Positions 21,247 through 31,747 of a DNA stretch of 64,000 nucleotides are shown here, piece by piece. The translations under genes were made by a program, and so were the position numbers. The stretch comes from Brettanomyces bruxellensis. Taxonomy: Eukaryota > Ascomycota > Pichiomycetes > Pichiales > Pichiaceae. The notes under the pieces were generated by a model. That model did not search any database and was not told where the DNA came from. It was given only the letters and a program-made list of their open reading frames with translations. Every line of letters begins with the position of its first letter. Within the stretch, counting starts at the first letter, position 1. The DNA is taken from contig NC_054690.1 in NCBI RefSeq assembly GCF_011074885.1, positions 2,547,001 to 2,611,000 on the forward strand, in the 5' to 3' direction.

Positions 21247-23970
21247 TTAGTCAAGATCAACATTGACATCACCATCAGGATCGGCAAAGTCGTCGATCTC
21301 AGCATCATCAGTCCAATCTTCAACTGACTTCACATCAGTTCCATCTGCACTCTTGTGATTTGGAACCACGATAAGTTCATCGTTCTTAGTTGTGATTTTC
21401 ACGGTCTCTTTATCCTTAACCTGACCATTCAAAATCATGATTGCCAAAGGATTCAAGATGGTATTCTGAATCAATCTGTTCAAAGGCCTAGCACCAAGAT
21501 TCACCGAGTAGCCATTGTTGCACAAGTAACCCAAGGCCGACTGATCTAGGTCAAGCTTAATCTCCTTTCCACTAGACTTGAATCTCTTTTCGATTTCAGA
21601 AAGTCTCAAACCGACAATCTTGGAAATTGCATGTTTCGACAATCTGTTGAAGATAACCACTGCCGAAATTCTGTTAAGGAATTCTGGTCTGAAGTGGCCA
21701 CGAACAACGTTCATGACTTGGTTACGAACATCCGGCATAATCTTTGTGCTGTTAGATGCAGCAATGTACTCTGCGCCTAAGTTAGAAGTCATGATAACAA
21801 TGCAGTTAGCGCAGTTCACCAAGGTTCCATTGGCTGCAGTAATTCTACCATCATCTAGCATTTGCAAAAGAATGTTTAACACCTCTGGAGCTGCCTTCTC
21901 CACCTCATCGAATAGAACCACAGAGTAAGGTTTCCTGAGCAACTGGTTCGTTAGCATACCACCCTCTTCATAACCAACATATCCAGCGGTAGAGCCAAGC
22001 AACTTTGAGACTGAATACTTCTCCATCAATTCAGAACAGTCAATACGAACCATAGCCTTTTCGTCATTAAATAAGAAAGAAGCCAACCTCTTCGCCAACT
22101 CGGTCTTACCAGAACCAGAAAGACCCAAGAACATGAACGATGCTGGTTGGTGAGGATTGGCAAGGCCTGAACGTGATAATCTGATTGCATTAGAAACCGC
22201 TTTAACAGCTGTACCTTGGCCAACAACAACAGATGACAATTCCTTCTCCATGTTAATCAATTTCTCGTTTTCAGTTTGAGATAACTTCGAAACTGGAATA
22301 CCAGTCAATCTGGCTGCGGTGTCAGCAATCTGGTCAGGACCAACAACATTTCTCACCATATAAGCTTTTGACTCTTCCTCCTTAACGGCTTCGTCCTCCA
22401 ACTTCTGGATTCTCTTTTTAACGTCTGGAATGGCGAACATCTTCAAATCAGCAATCTGGGCAGAGTCGTGTCTTCTCTCAGCATCCTGTTCCTTAATTTC
22501 TAATTGATCTAACTTTCTTTTGGCTGCTGTAAGCTCTTCATGACCCGCCATTTCCTTTTGATACTTGGCTTTAATCGGAGCCAACTGAGCCAACACGTCC
22601 TGTTTCTTCTTCTCGGCCTTTGCCAATCTATCCTTGGTGGATGAATCGGCATCCTTATCCCTTTCCAATGCCTTAATCTCCACATCAATTAACTGGAGTT
22701 GTCTTTCCTTAGAATCAAGTTCCTCTGGCTTTGAATCACGAGCAACGGCAACACCTGCTGCAGCCTCGTCCATTAAGTCAACAGCCGAGTCAGGAAGCTT
22801 TCTGTATGTTAAGTAGCGTGAAGCCAATCTGGCTGCTGCAACCAATGCACTGTCCAAAATACGAACACCATGATGAATTTCATACCTAGGCTGCAAGCCA
22901 CGAAGAATTGCAACAGTTTCATCAAGTGTTGGCTCACGAACATCGATTCTTTGGAAACGACGCTCAAATGCACCATCCTTCTCAATGTACTTTCTGTATT
23001 CATTCACGGTGGTTGCACCAATGCAGTGGAAACGGCCCCTTGCCAATGCCGGTTTTAACAAGTTTGCGGCATCGCTCTTACCATCTCCCATCAACATATG
23101 AATCTCATCAATAAATAGTATGATCATGATCTTCGACTTTTCAATATCGTTCAAGACACCTTTAATACGCTCTTCAAACTCACCCTGATATTTTGCACCA
23201 GCCTTCAATGCACCAAGATCCAATGCGTAAAGCTTGCAGTTTTGAAGAATTCTTGGAACATCATTATCAACAATTCTTTGTGCCACTCCTTCCACGATAG
23301 ATGTTTTACCAACACCAGGGTCACCGATAAGGCAAGGATTTGATTTAGTTCTCCTTGCCAACACCCTGATTGTACGTCTTATTTCTTCTTCACGGCCAAT
23401 CACTGGATCAATTTTACCCTCACGTGCAGACTCCGTCAAATCTCTAGCGTACTTCTTCAAAAATTCAGATGCTTGTGACGAATCTGCCTGTCTTGAATCT
23501 ATCCTGTTTCCTCCGCGGAGGGTTGTGACCTGCTGTTTCAATGCATCTGGGTTAATTCCACACTCCTGACATATACCCTTGACAGATGAATCGTCTAAAA
23601 GGGCTAAAAGTATGTGATCCTGGCCAATATATGTATCTTTCTGCAATTTCATGTTTTTCTCAGCATTTTCCACAATTTGAGCAGCCGAGGCAGACATTGT
23701 TGGCTGTGAATTTGATCCTTGAACACTAGGAAGTCTCACAAGGTGTCTGTTAACTGTTCTCTCAAATGGTGTCCAATCAAAACGGGCACCCTCTATAATT
23801 GACTTAAGATAAACATTCTCCGCTTGCTTATCCTCGCCGATGACGTTAGATGGTGTCATAGCAGCAAGAAAATGAAGAGGAACCATCTCCGGATTTGAAT
23901 TTTGCTTGCATAATTGCTGGGCATTGGTAATGATTTCCAATGCCTTATCTGTGAAATGTGATGAATCCAT
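21247..23970 (-). CDS. HSP104: Hsp104 disaggregase (AAA+ ClpB family)
   Basis: Hexameric AAA+ chaperone of cytosol and nucleus that threads aggregated proteins with Hsp70/Hsp40 and is required for prion propagation and thermotolerance. At 907 residues it matches the S. cerevisiae length (908). Domains in order: Clp N-domain (1-150), NBD1 with Walker A GDPGVGKT (about 210), the coiled-coil middle domain (about 410-530), NBD2 with Walker A GLSGSGKT (about 615), and the C-terminal domain with an acidic tail ending VDLD, close to the DDLD end of yeast Hsp104. The start is an ATG at 23970. Heat-shock elements lie upstream. Confidence 0.98.
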   Translation of the reverse strand: MDSSHFTDKALEIITNAQQLCKQNSNPEMVPLHFLAAMTPSNVIGEDKQAENVYLKSIIEGARFDWTPFERTVNRHLVRLPSVQGSNSQPTMSASAAQIVENAEKNMKLQKDTYIGQDHILLALLDDSSVKGICQECGINPDALKQQVTTLRGGNRIDSRQADSSQASEFLKKYARDLTESAREGKIDPVIGREEEIRRTIRVLARRTKSNPCLIGDPGVGKTSIVEGVAQRIVDNDVPRILQNCKLYALDLGALKAGAKYQGEFEERIKGVLNDIEKSKIMIILFIDEIHMLMGDGKSDAANLLKPALARGRFHCIGATTVNEYRKYIEKDGAFERRFQRIDVREPTLDETVAILRGLQPRYEIHHGVRILDSALVAAARLASRYLTYRKLPDSAVDLMDEAAAGVAVARDSKPEELDSKERQLQLIDVEIKALERDKDADSSTKDRLAKAEKKKQDVLAQLAPIKAKYQKEMAGHEELTAAKRKLDQLEIKEQDAERRHDSAQIADLKMFAIPDVKKRIQKLEDEAVKEEESKAYMVRNVVGPDQIADTAARLTGIPVSKLSQTENEKLINMEKELSSVVVGQGTAVKAVSNAIRLSRSGLANPHQPASFMFLGLSGSGKTELAKRLASFLFNDEKAMVRIDCSELMEKYSVSKLLGSTAGYVGYEEGGMLTNQLLRKPYSVVLFDEVEKAAPEVLNILLQMLDDGRITAANGTLVNCANCIVIMTSNLGAEYIAASNSTKIMPDVRNQVMNVVRGHFRPEFLNRISAVVIFNRLSKHAISKIVGLRLSEIEKRFKSSGKEIKLDLDQSALGYLCNNGYSVNLGARPLNRLIQNTILNPLAIMILNGQVKDKETVKITTKNDELIVVPNHKSADGTDVKSVEDWTDDAEIDDFADPDGDVNVDLD

Positions 23971-24080
23971 GTTTTAAAGTTTTTATCTAATAATATAAAC
24001 CCTTAACCAGTTCTTCAATCAAACAAATATCAATTGAAATGCACAAACTGAAATAAAACTAACGTAGTCCGGGCTTTGTC

Positions 24081-24088
24081 GAAACTTC
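24081..24088. promoter_or_regulatory. Two-unit heat-shock element (GAAnnTTC)
   Basis: GAAACTTC, two inverted nGAAn units, about 115 bp upstream of the HSP104 ATG. It lies between the TATA box and the gene, so it is less convincing than the distal element. Confidence 0.3.
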
Positions 24089-24122
24089 AACAGTTGAAAA
24101 GTCTGGCATCGTATGCCACCCT

Positions 24123-24129
24123 TATATAA
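24123..24129 (-). promoter_or_regulatory. HSP104 TATA box
   Basis: TATATAA about 155 bp upstream of the HSP104 ATG, the best core-promoter match on this side of the intergenic region. Confidence 0.45.
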
Positions 24130-24266
24130 TGTGTTCGTGGATGCATCCAACCATATCATTATTTAGGTTAAAGCAATTATGAAAAAAGTATTCGATATTC
24201 CGGCATGCTCTGGATTTTTCTCTGCTGCCTAGAAATCTCCCGCTCCTTCCGGTTGCTACCAGGAGC

Positions 24267-24274
24267 TTCTAGAA
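24267..24274. promoter_or_regulatory. Heat-shock element TTCnnGAA with phased flanking units
   Basis: TTCTAGAA, about 300 bp upstream of the HSP104 ATG. Further GAA (24232) and TTC (24247) units sit on the same 5-bp phase, the layout of a gapped Hsf1 site. HSP104 is a classic Hsf1 target in yeast. Confidence 0.55.
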
Positions 24275-24897
24275 GGTACCAGGTAACCCCGCGTGATGTC
24301 CCACTGCTTTTTTTTTTGTATTCCCCATTTTTTTTCTCTCACCATACTCGCCCTGCATTTTTTTTTACAGCGAGCCAGCCCGACCACTGCTCGAGATTGT
24401 AAGCAAAATCCATCCATCCTCTTGAAACGTCTGCATAGCTGAGCACTATTAACTAGCTTTCCTATCATTCAGCTGTCAAAATTTAATTTTTAAACCTGGT
24501 TGGATGTAATCATTTTTGATTGTTCGTTTCGGGATTTGTGCAGCTGATTTGGCGGTATTATTTATGTGCCTCCTTACATTGCCAATAGTAATTACGTAAT
24601 ACAAGTTAATGACGATATATTACAGGATTTCTTGTTATCTAACTTTGCTAGTAAAATGATGACCATTAGTATAATTCTATGCACATATTGTATACGAACT
24701 TTTAAATATATAACACATGGGAAGTCATTTTAATACCGCATGTCATTCATGTTCTTCTTTTTCTCATTGCATTATATTCTACCTCATTTCACTCGTAAAA
24801 TTAATAATACTCTTGATATTTTCGGAAAAGATGGACACAATATTTTGAAATAAATATGTTTATAAAATTCCTAAATTTATTACTAGTGTCACACAAA

Positions 24898-24920
24898 TTG
24901 AGAACATTAAATGTTCTCAA
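24898..24920. repeat. 23-bp odd palindrome
   Basis: Arms TTGAGAACATT and AATGTTCTCAA are perfect reverse complements around a single central A. There are no mismatches over 11-bp arms. Its role is unknown; it could be a dimeric factor site or a hairpin. Confidence 0.85.
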
Positions 24921-25528
24921 CTGGTTGAATATCCTAAAGGACAAGGGATCAAATGAATAAAAATAAAATACATTGAAGAAGTGTGATGTAAAAGATAGAT
25001 GAGTAAAATATTGTGCGATATATTTCATGCATTCCTACGGACCTTCTTAGGTATGTACAATACGGTATGCCATTAGATACGCCCGTCAACAAATGTATTA
25101 TCGGATCAACTTTGTTAACCTTACGGACCAATATATACCAGTAAATATCATTCTTGTTCTAGATCCCCAAATTAGTAATAATAGCTTGGGAGAGAACCTA
25201 TTTCGAATATTGACGAGGATTCAGGATTTACAGAGGTATATGTAAACATTTTCCTTTCAAGATATGAAATATTCGTATATATAAAATAGGGTTAATGAAA
25301 CGCCACCACATATATTCTACATAAAAATGTATTTAAAAAGTATACGGAAGTCCATACCAGAAATTAAACAAAAAAATATATATAGATAATCGCCAAAACC
25401 TTTGGACAAAACCATTCAGTTTATTCGCATGTGGTGCTGAACACTGACCATAGAGAAATAGAATTTCCTGTTATATGGTATTACCCCTAGTTCCCAGAGA
25501 ATACAATTTTTTAAGTCGATTGACCGGA

Positions 25529-25544
25529 CGGATACTGTATACCG
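25529..25544. promoter_or_regulatory. CGG-N10-CCG zinc-cluster site
   Basis: CGG ATACTGTATA CCG. This half-site orientation and spacing is that known for Put3-type Zn2Cys6 factors in S. cerevisiae. It lies about 1.4 kb upstream of ACO1, so its target is uncertain. Confidence 0.35.
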
Positions 25545-26015
25545 GCTTTTTCTGACATAGATGTCGTAGAAAAATATTTAAATATCAGATGCAAATTTCT
25601 TCATTGCCGATGTCGGATATTATCTTTTTTCAGGACAGACCAGTGAAAATCTAGCTTCACCAAACACACACATCTATCGAGAATAAGGGGTGGATTTTAA
25701 GGACCAAAGAAAAAGCCAGATATTGCGAAAAGTGCCAGCAGGGTGGCGTTTGGCATTTGTTTCTTATGCTATCTAAATTATGGCAAGTAAATATAACATC
25801 GTGTGCTTTTTTATCGAAAGAGCAATAGAGGAATGAAACAGGGACCGTTTGTACGGATTATGTGTTGATTAAAAGTCCATTCCACCGGTCCGGTATACAC
25901 CTCCTGTAATAGGCAAAGTGAAAAAAAATACAAGTTCCCCGCATCTAAGCTGCTCCGAAGCTCGAAAATTTTTTTTTTTTTTTTTTCGTTTCTTATTACA
26001 GATTCGCGCGATGCT

Positions 26016-26020
26016 ATTGG
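26016..26020 (-). promoter_or_regulatory. Inverted CCAAT box upstream of ACO1 (distal)
   Basis: ATTGG about 900 bp upstream of the ACO1 ATG. It is a weak candidate Hap-complex site. Confidence 0.2.
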
Positions 26021-26233
26021 AAGACAAAGCTCGAAACTGATGATTTACTGGATAGTGCTGGTGTCAGGACCAAAAGCAGTTTGTGCTGTAATTGAGCAGG
26101 ACATGAGGGGCACTTCAAAAACATTGATGATACCAACATATTCGCAATAGTGCATATGATATTGCTTTATCCAATACTCAGCGTAAGAATTTGGTTAGCT
26201 GTTAGATATTTGGCACAGCCGAGGAAAGTTAAA

Positions 26234-26248
26234 ATGCGATGATCGCAT
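26234..26248. repeat. 15-bp odd palindrome
   Basis: ATGCGAT and ATCGCAT arms around a central G, perfect over 7 bp, upstream of ACO1. Confidence 0.7.
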
Positions 26249-26712
26249 AACGGAACCGAGATTTCAAAAAGAAGATAATTTTTTCAGGTGATTTACAATT
26301 TTACAATGCATGACAGGATGGGCGAAAGCTAGAGTGCCAGAGTAGGAAGCAAAATGAGTTAGCTATCGTGTAGAGGGAGAACATTTACACCGGCAGTTTG
26401 TTGAGGCAAAAGTTACCTGGTAGAATGTGAATTAAGTAGGTGTAGGTCGGCTTTCTGGTAGAGGCGGGCTGAATGATTGTACTCCGAAAAGAAATTAATG
26501 ACAGGAGGGGAAAATTTTTAGCAAGCGGTAAAAAGTGAAAAATCGGCAAAAATTATGATAATAGAGTCCTGACAGTATATCTGCTTCTCCTAGAATGGGA
26601 TCGAAAAATATAATAGATTTAGGGGAAACGGGGGATACAAGATGCGTGCGAATGGAAGATAATTGTAATCGTAAGCAAAGTGATTATTTGGATTATTTGG
26701 ATTGTTTTCCTT

Positions 26713-26717
26713 ATTGG
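26713..26717 (-). promoter_or_regulatory. Inverted CCAAT box upstream of ACO1 (proximal)
   Basis: ATTGG about 210 bp upstream of the ACO1 ATG. It is a plausible Hap2/3/4/5 site, since TCA-cycle genes including ACO1 are Hap-regulated in S. cerevisiae. Confidence 0.4.
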
Positions 26718-26926
26718 ACCATTTAAATAGAAGGTCATTTCCTTGAAAAACCACGCTTTCTACATTAAACGAAACCCTCTTACCCACATTTATTTCTTTC
26801 GAAACTAGGATTAATTTATACCTCGTACAAGAGCTTATTTGTTGTCAGTTCTACTCTCGTAATAGGAGCATACTTTGATTTTCTGCAAGGGAAAACAACA
26901 GCAATTACCCATCAACAAAATACAAG

Positions 26927-29287
26927 ATGCTTGCAGCAACTAGAGGATTGAGAGTTCCAAGGCAGTGCAGAGGCCTCGCCTCGGCTGTCTCTAGCAGCTT
27001 AAGCAGAGACTCAAAAGTGCACATGAATAACTTGGAGTCGCACTCTTTCATCAATTACAAAAAGAACTTGGAAAATCTTGCAATCGTTAGAAAGAGATTG
27101 AACAGACCACTTACATATGCAGAAAAAATCTTATACTCACATTTGGATGATCCTGCCACTGCTGATATTCGCAGAGGTGCTTCATACCTGAAACTCAGGC
27201 CGGACAGAGTTGCTTGCCAGGATGCAACTGCTCAGATGGCTATTCTTCAATTCATTTCGGCAGGCCTTCCATCCGTTGCCACGCCTGCAACCGTCCACTG
27301 TGATCATTTGATTCAGGCCCAGAAAAGTGGACCTGAGGATTTGGTTAGAGCAAAGAAGTTGAACAAGGAGGTTTACGATTTCTTGGCATCTGCCTGTGCC
27401 AAATATAACATTGGCTTTTGGAAGCCTGGTTCCGGTATTATTCACCAGATTCTTTTGGAGAACTACGCATTCCCAGGTGCCTTGTCTATTGGTACTGACT
27501 CTCACACACCTAATGCTGGTGGATTGGGTCAATTGGCAATTGGTGTTGGTGGTGCTGATGCCGTCGATGTGCTGGCAGGCCAGCCTTGGGAGTTAAAGGC
27601 TCCAAAATACATCGGTGTGAAGTTGACCGGTAAGATGTCTGGATGGACTGCTCCTAAGGATATCATTTTGAAACTTGCCGGAATTACTACTGTGAAAGGT
27701 GGTACCGGAGCAATTGTTGAGTACTTTGGTGATGGTGTTGAGACATTCTCCTGTACCGGTATGGCCACTATCTGTAATATGGGTGCTGAGATTGGTGCTA
27801 CAACATCCGTTTTCCCATTCAACAAGTCTATGGTTGAGTACTTAAATGCTACCGGCAGATCTGAGATTTCCGACTTTGCTAACTTGTACCATGACTACTT
27901 GTCTGCAGATAAAGGTTGTGAGTACGATCAGGTTATTGAGATTAACTTGAGCAACTTGGAACCTTACGTTAATGGTCCATTTACCCCAGATCTTGCCACC
28001 CCAGTCTCAAAAATGAAGGAGGTTGCTCCAAAGAAGGGATGGCCAACAGACGTCAGGGTCAGTTTGATTGGTTCGTGCACCAACTCTTCGTACGAAGATA
28101 TGTCTCGTGCCGCCTCAATTATTAAGGATGCTGAGGCTCATGGCTTGAAGGCCAAGACTTTGTTCACGGTTACGCCAGGTTCCGAGAGAATTAGGGCAAC
28201 TATTGAGCGTGATGGATTCCTTCAGACTTTCCGTGACTTCGGAGGCAAGGTTCTTGCAAATGCATGTGGACCATGTATCGGTCAATGGGACAGGAAGGAT
28301 ATCAAGAAGGGTGACAAGAATACGATTGTTTCCTCTTTCAACAGGAACTTCACTTCAAGAAACGATGGAAACCCTCAGACTCATGCTTTCGTCGCTTCTC
28401 CAGATATGGTTGTTGCATATTCCATTGCCGGCGACTTGAGATTCAATCCTATGACTGACACCCTCAAGGGAGCCGATGGAAAGGAGTTCAAGTTGAAGCC
28501 ACCTCATGGAATTGGTCTTCCACCAAAGGGATATGATCTTGGTGAAAAGGTTTACCAGGCTCCACCCGAAGATAGAGCAAGCGTTGAGGTCGCTATTGAT
28601 CCAAAGTCCGACAGATTGCAGAAATTGGTGCCTTTCAAGCCTTGGGATGGAAAGGATCCAAAGAATATGCCAATTTTGATTAAGTCATTCGGAAAGACCA
28701 CTACTGATCATATCTCTATGGCTGGTCCTTGGTTAAAGTACCGTGGACATTTGCAGAATATCTCTAACAACTACATGATTGGTGCAATCAACATTGTTAA
28801 CAAGAAAGCTAACAACGTCCAAAACCATTACACTGGAAAGTGGGACGGTGTTCCAGACACGGCCAAATGGTACAGGGACCATGGCCACAAGTGGGTCGTT
28901 ATTGGAAGTGAGAACTTTGGTGAAGGTTCTTCCAGGGAGCACGCCGCTTTAGAGCCAAGATACTTGGGAGCATTCGCCATCGTGACAAGATCATTTGCCA
29001 GAATTCACGAGACTAACTTGAAGAAGCAGGGTCTTCTTGCCTTGAACTTTAAAGATCCTGCAGATTACGACAAGATAAACCCATCTGATGAGATTGATAT
29101 TGTTGGTCTAGACAAATTCGCTCCTGGTAGAGATTTGACCATGGTTGTGCATCCAAAGGACGGCAAGGCATGGGAATGCCCATTGACTCACACCTTCAAC
29201 AAGGAGCAGATTGAATGGTTCAAAGCTGGTTCTGCTTTGAACAACATGAAGAACATATTTGCTGCTGAGAAAGCTGCTAGAAACTGA
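26927..29287 (+). CDS. ACO1: Mitochondrial aconitase
   Basis: [4Fe-4S] aconitate hydratase that interconverts citrate and isocitrate in the TCA cycle; in yeast it also packages mtDNA nucleoids. The 786 residues compare with 778 in S. cerevisiae. An Arg/Ser-rich matrix-targeting sequence spans about 1-30. The three cluster cysteines are C384 (GSCTNSS), C447 and C450 (ACGPCIGQW). Substrate and active-site segments such as [26 protein letters not shown] and the swivel-domain motif [12 protein letters not shown] are intact. Codon 88, a conserved Leu, is CTG, showing standard decoding. The start is an ATG at 26927. High, regular codon use suggests strong expression. Confidence 0.98.
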   Translation: MLAATRGLRVPRQCRGLASAVSSSLSRDSKVHMNNLESHSFINYKKNLENLAIVRKRLNRPLTYAEKILYSHLDDPATADIRRGASYLKLRPDRVACQDATAQMAILQFISAGLPSVATPATVHCDHLIQAQKSGPEDLVRAKKLNKEVYDFLASACAKYNIGFWKPGSGIIHQILLENYAFPGALSIGTDSHTPNAGGLGQLAIGVGGADAVDVLAGQPWELKAPKYIGVKLTGKMSGWTAPKDIILKLAGITTVKGGTGAIVEYFGDGVETFSCTGMATICNMGAEIGATTSVFPFNKSMVEYLNATGRSEISDFANLYHDYLSADKGCEYDQVIEINLSNLEPYVNGPFTPDLATPVSKMKEVAPKKGWPTDVRVSLIGSCTNSSYEDMSRAASIIKDAEAHGLKAKTLFTVTPGSERIRATIERDGFLQTFRDFGGKVLANACGPCIGQWDRKDIKKGDKNTIVSSFNRNFTSRNDGNPQTHAFVASPDMVVAYSIAGDLRFNPMTDTLKGADGKEFKLKPPHGIGLPPKGYDLGEKVYQAPPEDRASVEVAIDPKSDRLQKLVPFKPWDGKDPKNMPILIKSFGKTTTDHISMAGPWLKYRGHLQNISNNYMIGAINIVNKKANNVQNHYTGKWDGVPDTAKWYRDHGHKWVVIGSENFGEGSSREHAALEPRYLGAFAIVTRSFARIHETNLKKQGLLALNFKDPADYDKINPSDEIDIVGLDKFAPGRDLTMVVHPKDGKAWECPLTHTFNKEQIEWFKAGSALNNMKNIFAAEKAARN

Positions 29288-29590
29288 AGTAAGTGATCAA
29301 ATTAAGTGTTTTCTTACTCTTTTTTCTCCTTCCAATAACTAGTAGTTAATTGCATCAAGCATGTGCATATGTGTAATATTTTCTTTTCTTTTTAACTCTA
29401 TCTTAAGCGATATATCTATGGGCTTTCATGCCTATATTTATTTATCAAAGCAGCAAACTTGCAACCGGTAGCTTGAAATTGTATATAACAACGTGTGAGA
29501 CAGTTGTGACTCTACTCTAATGCAAAAAAAAAGATCCCTTACGACATTACTTTTGCCCATTCGTGCCCCACTTCCCCTCTGAATCTGAAC
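29288..29590. other. Convergent ACO1/DSS4 3' region
   Basis: 303 bp, A+T- and T-rich, presumably holding the ACO1 and DSS4 3' ends. No gene is seen. Confidence 0.45.
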
Positions 29591-30073
29591 CTATAGGGAC
29601 ACAAAATATGTCAAATCATTTGGATTTACTTCAACATGATCTCGTTTACCTTTATCCTTATTGAGAACATAACCGCCAAATCCAACGGCCCCTTTATCAC
29701 AGGCTCCACAAGTTAAGTACCTGCAAATCTGATATTGAACTGGTTCCAATGATTTGCCAGAACTTACCAATTGTATTTGAGGTAGTTCATGACTTTCCTT
29801 GTCGTTACCAACGTGCTTTGTTACGCCTATGTTATCAAAATCCCAAAAACTGTCAACCTTATAAAATGGTATATGTCCATCATTATTAATGGAGGGAATG
29901 CTTTGTATGTTTTCTTCAGGACATTGGACAAACCTGAAATTGGCATTCTCTATTTGCTTAACGACATACTTTCTAGATTGATCTTCTTTACGATTCTTGA
30001 AATCTGAATCTAAGGGAAGCCGTATGATTGTTGTACCACAACCAAATGGACACTTATATTTGCTCCGTTCCAT
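29591..30073 (-). CDS. DSS4: Dss4/Mss4, Rab (Sec4) nucleotide-free chaperone
   Basis: Small zinc protein of the Mss4 family that stimulates GDP release from the secretory Rab Sec4 and stabilises its nucleotide-free form. It has 160 residues (S. cerevisiae 143). Zinc ligands are C8 and C12 (CPFGC) and C122 and C125 (CGAC). The family signature FWDFDNIGVTK and the second knuckle YLTCGACDKGAVGF match Dss4 closely. The start is an ATG at 30073. Confidence 0.9.
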   Translation of the reverse strand: MERSKYKCPFGCGTTIIRLPLDSDFKNRKEDQSRKYVVKQIENANFRFVQCPEENIQSIPSINNDGHIPFYKVDSFWDFDNIGVTKHVGNDKESHELPQIQLVSSGKSLEPVQYQICRYLTCGACDKGAVGFGGYVLNKDKGKRDHVEVNPNDLTYFVSL

Positions 30074-30937
30074 CGTTGTGGATTTCTTTCGTACAATACA
30101 TGAGTTTTACCAGAAAACAAATTGTGGACTGCGATATTGTATTAGGACAAACAACTGAAAAGGAAAGCACGCCTTTGAACCAACCAAGTAGCTCAATCGA
30201 CGCGTCTGTAAAAATACCCGAGAGGATGATTTCCAACTTCTGATTTTCTGACTTCTACTACAGGGTGAAAATTTTACGCAGCAGTGCGTTATTATTTTTC
30301 AGTAGTAGCTCGTACATTTAACAAGATTTGGATCTCTCTATATTTATGCAGGGCACTTTACAAACTTCCATAAGCAAATTGACGGAGAGCGAATTCGCGC
30401 TTCACTGTTTCTTTGAACATCTAATATCACAGCATATTAATATTTGTTGGCTGGTTTGGTATTGTTTCTTTGCCTGACTCCTAGTGGATTCAAACGATAT
30501 ATAAGTAATGGAACCACTACGGACGGGCGGAATAGCCAAAAAAAAAAAAAAAAAAATTCCGAGTTACCCGAGATCATCGCGTCTACAATTCCCATTCAAT
30601 TAAAATGTTTCTTTTTTTTAAAATTAACCATTCATTGCTGGCACCGGCGCCGGAATTATCCTCAACACGATGACATAAAACGACAACATCCCAAATATGA
30701 AGTCAAGAAACAGAAATTGAAAATTCATAACTACGCACCGTCGAACACAACAAAACTATACCATAATGAAAATATTAACTTGTGGCGAACTTCACTAGAT
30801 ATTTGGAAAAGAGCGCTACTCCATAGTTATCTATTTTGAAGAAATATGAACAGTAGAAGTAACTTCATTAATATAAAACTTGCGTAGAAAATGTAAAATC
30901 GAATGACACTGCATTAGCACGAGAATATCAATATGGG
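30074..30937. other. RGS-DSS4 intergenic region
   Basis: 864 bp. It contains a 19-A tract (30538-30556) and a strongly G+C palindrome CCGGCGCCGG (30644-30653). A 131-codon frame (30444-30839, plus) has no ATG and no family resemblance, so I do not call it. Confidence 0.5.
30644..30653. repeat. GC palindrome CCGGCGCCGG
   Basis: A perfect 10-bp all-G/C palindrome in otherwise A+T-rich DNA. It contains CCG/CGG half-sites, so it may bind a zinc-cluster factor. Confidence 0.6.
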
Positions 30938-31747
30938 CTAATCCGACTTCGATGAACTAGAAGCCCGCCTCCATTTGAACTTCCTCGTAAGTTTACCCCA
31001 AGAGCCATTACCCGAATTAGAGCCAACATTTAACAAAGAAAGCGCTGCATTAGATACACTATACTTACGCTCTTTTGTGGGATGAAGGGATGACTCTTTT
31101 GAATCTAAGACATCAGGATCAGAATCTTTGGGGCCAATTGATGTCGCCGGGGAAACACTAGTATTTGAGCTTTTAGGTGTAACAGATTTTTCGAATGGAT
31201 TCTCATCAACAGAACTATAATGCCGTCTTCTGGGTGCCGAAACCTGCTCGACAAATGCATGGTATGAATTGTGAAGGTACCCCCGTAAAAGCTTTTGTAT
31301 TTTCATTAATACCTCTTTCGGAGGAATAAACGATCCATCTGTCTGCTCTATTAACGTTCCAGGCAAATTCACTATTTCTGACTCTATGTAAGAACGAAAC
31401 ATTGACGACCAATCTTTACTTTTACCATCACCGCGAGAGACGTGACATTCGTAATGTGTTAAAAACTGAGTTAGGTCCATGTAAAAATCCAAATTTTCGA
31501 TACAATGACTTTTCAAGAGAAACTGAACAAAATGCAGTTTCGAATACGGACTTTTTGGATGCACTGCATCCTTTATAACATCACTCATTTTCGGTACCAG
31601 ACCTTCGCAGTCATTTTCGAATCTACCACCATCGTCGAAGCCGATCGCTTGATCCAGTGACTCGGAATGAGAGCAATAACTGCTTTTCCTCTTGAACGAC
31701 GACATGTCATCATTTGAAACATTAGTTTCTAGCTGTACCGATATCAT
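30938..31747 (-). CDS. RGS-domain protein, Rgs2-like
   Basis: Probable GTPase-activating protein for a heterotrimeric G-alpha. The 269 residues contain one RGS domain (about 58-166): the start SPYSKLHFVQFLLKSHCIENLDFYM..., split here only for brevity, and the final helices EVLMKIQKLLRGYLHNSYHAFVE fit the nine-helix fold. A Ser/Pro/Thr-rich linker with several SP/TP sites and a basic C-terminal WGKLTRKFKWRRAS follow, possibly for membrane contact. The nearest S. cerevisiae counterpart is probably Rgs2, which acts on Gpa2 in glucose signalling, but orthology is inferred from architecture only. The start is an ATG at 31747. Confidence 0.75.
   Translation of the reverse strand: MISVQLETNVSNDDMSSFKRKSSYCSHSESLDQAIGFDDGGRFENDCEGLVPKMSDVIKDAVHPKSPYSKLHFVQFLLKSHCIENLDFYMDLTQFLTHYECHVSRGDGKSKDWSSMFRSYIESEIVNLPGTLIEQTDGSFIPPKEVLMKIQKLLRGYLHNSYHAFVEQVSAPRRRHYSSVDENPFEKSVTPKSSNTSVSPATSIGPKDSDPDVLDSKESSLHPTKERKYSVSNAALSLLNVGSNSGNGSWGKLTRKFKWRRASSSSKSD

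Larger units (their letters stand above)
23971..26926. other. Long HSP104-ACO1 intergenic region (2.96 kb)
   Basis: A divergent promoter region far longer than most here. The HSP104 side (about 23971-24300) holds a TATATAA box and heat-shock elements. The middle has no ORF with any recognisable family. It contains a 23-bp near-perfect-symmetry palindrome (24898-24920), a CGG-N10-CCG site (25529-25544), an 18-T tract (25969-25986) and a 15-bp palindrome (26234-26248). The ACO1 side has two ATTGG (CCAAT) boxes. I searched by eye for tRNA A/B boxes and C/D snoRNA boxes and found no convincing set. Confidence 0.5.

Noticed and set aside
30444..30839. 131-codon open frame
   Set aside because: It starts with TTG, contains no ATG, crosses a 19-A tract and resembles no family.
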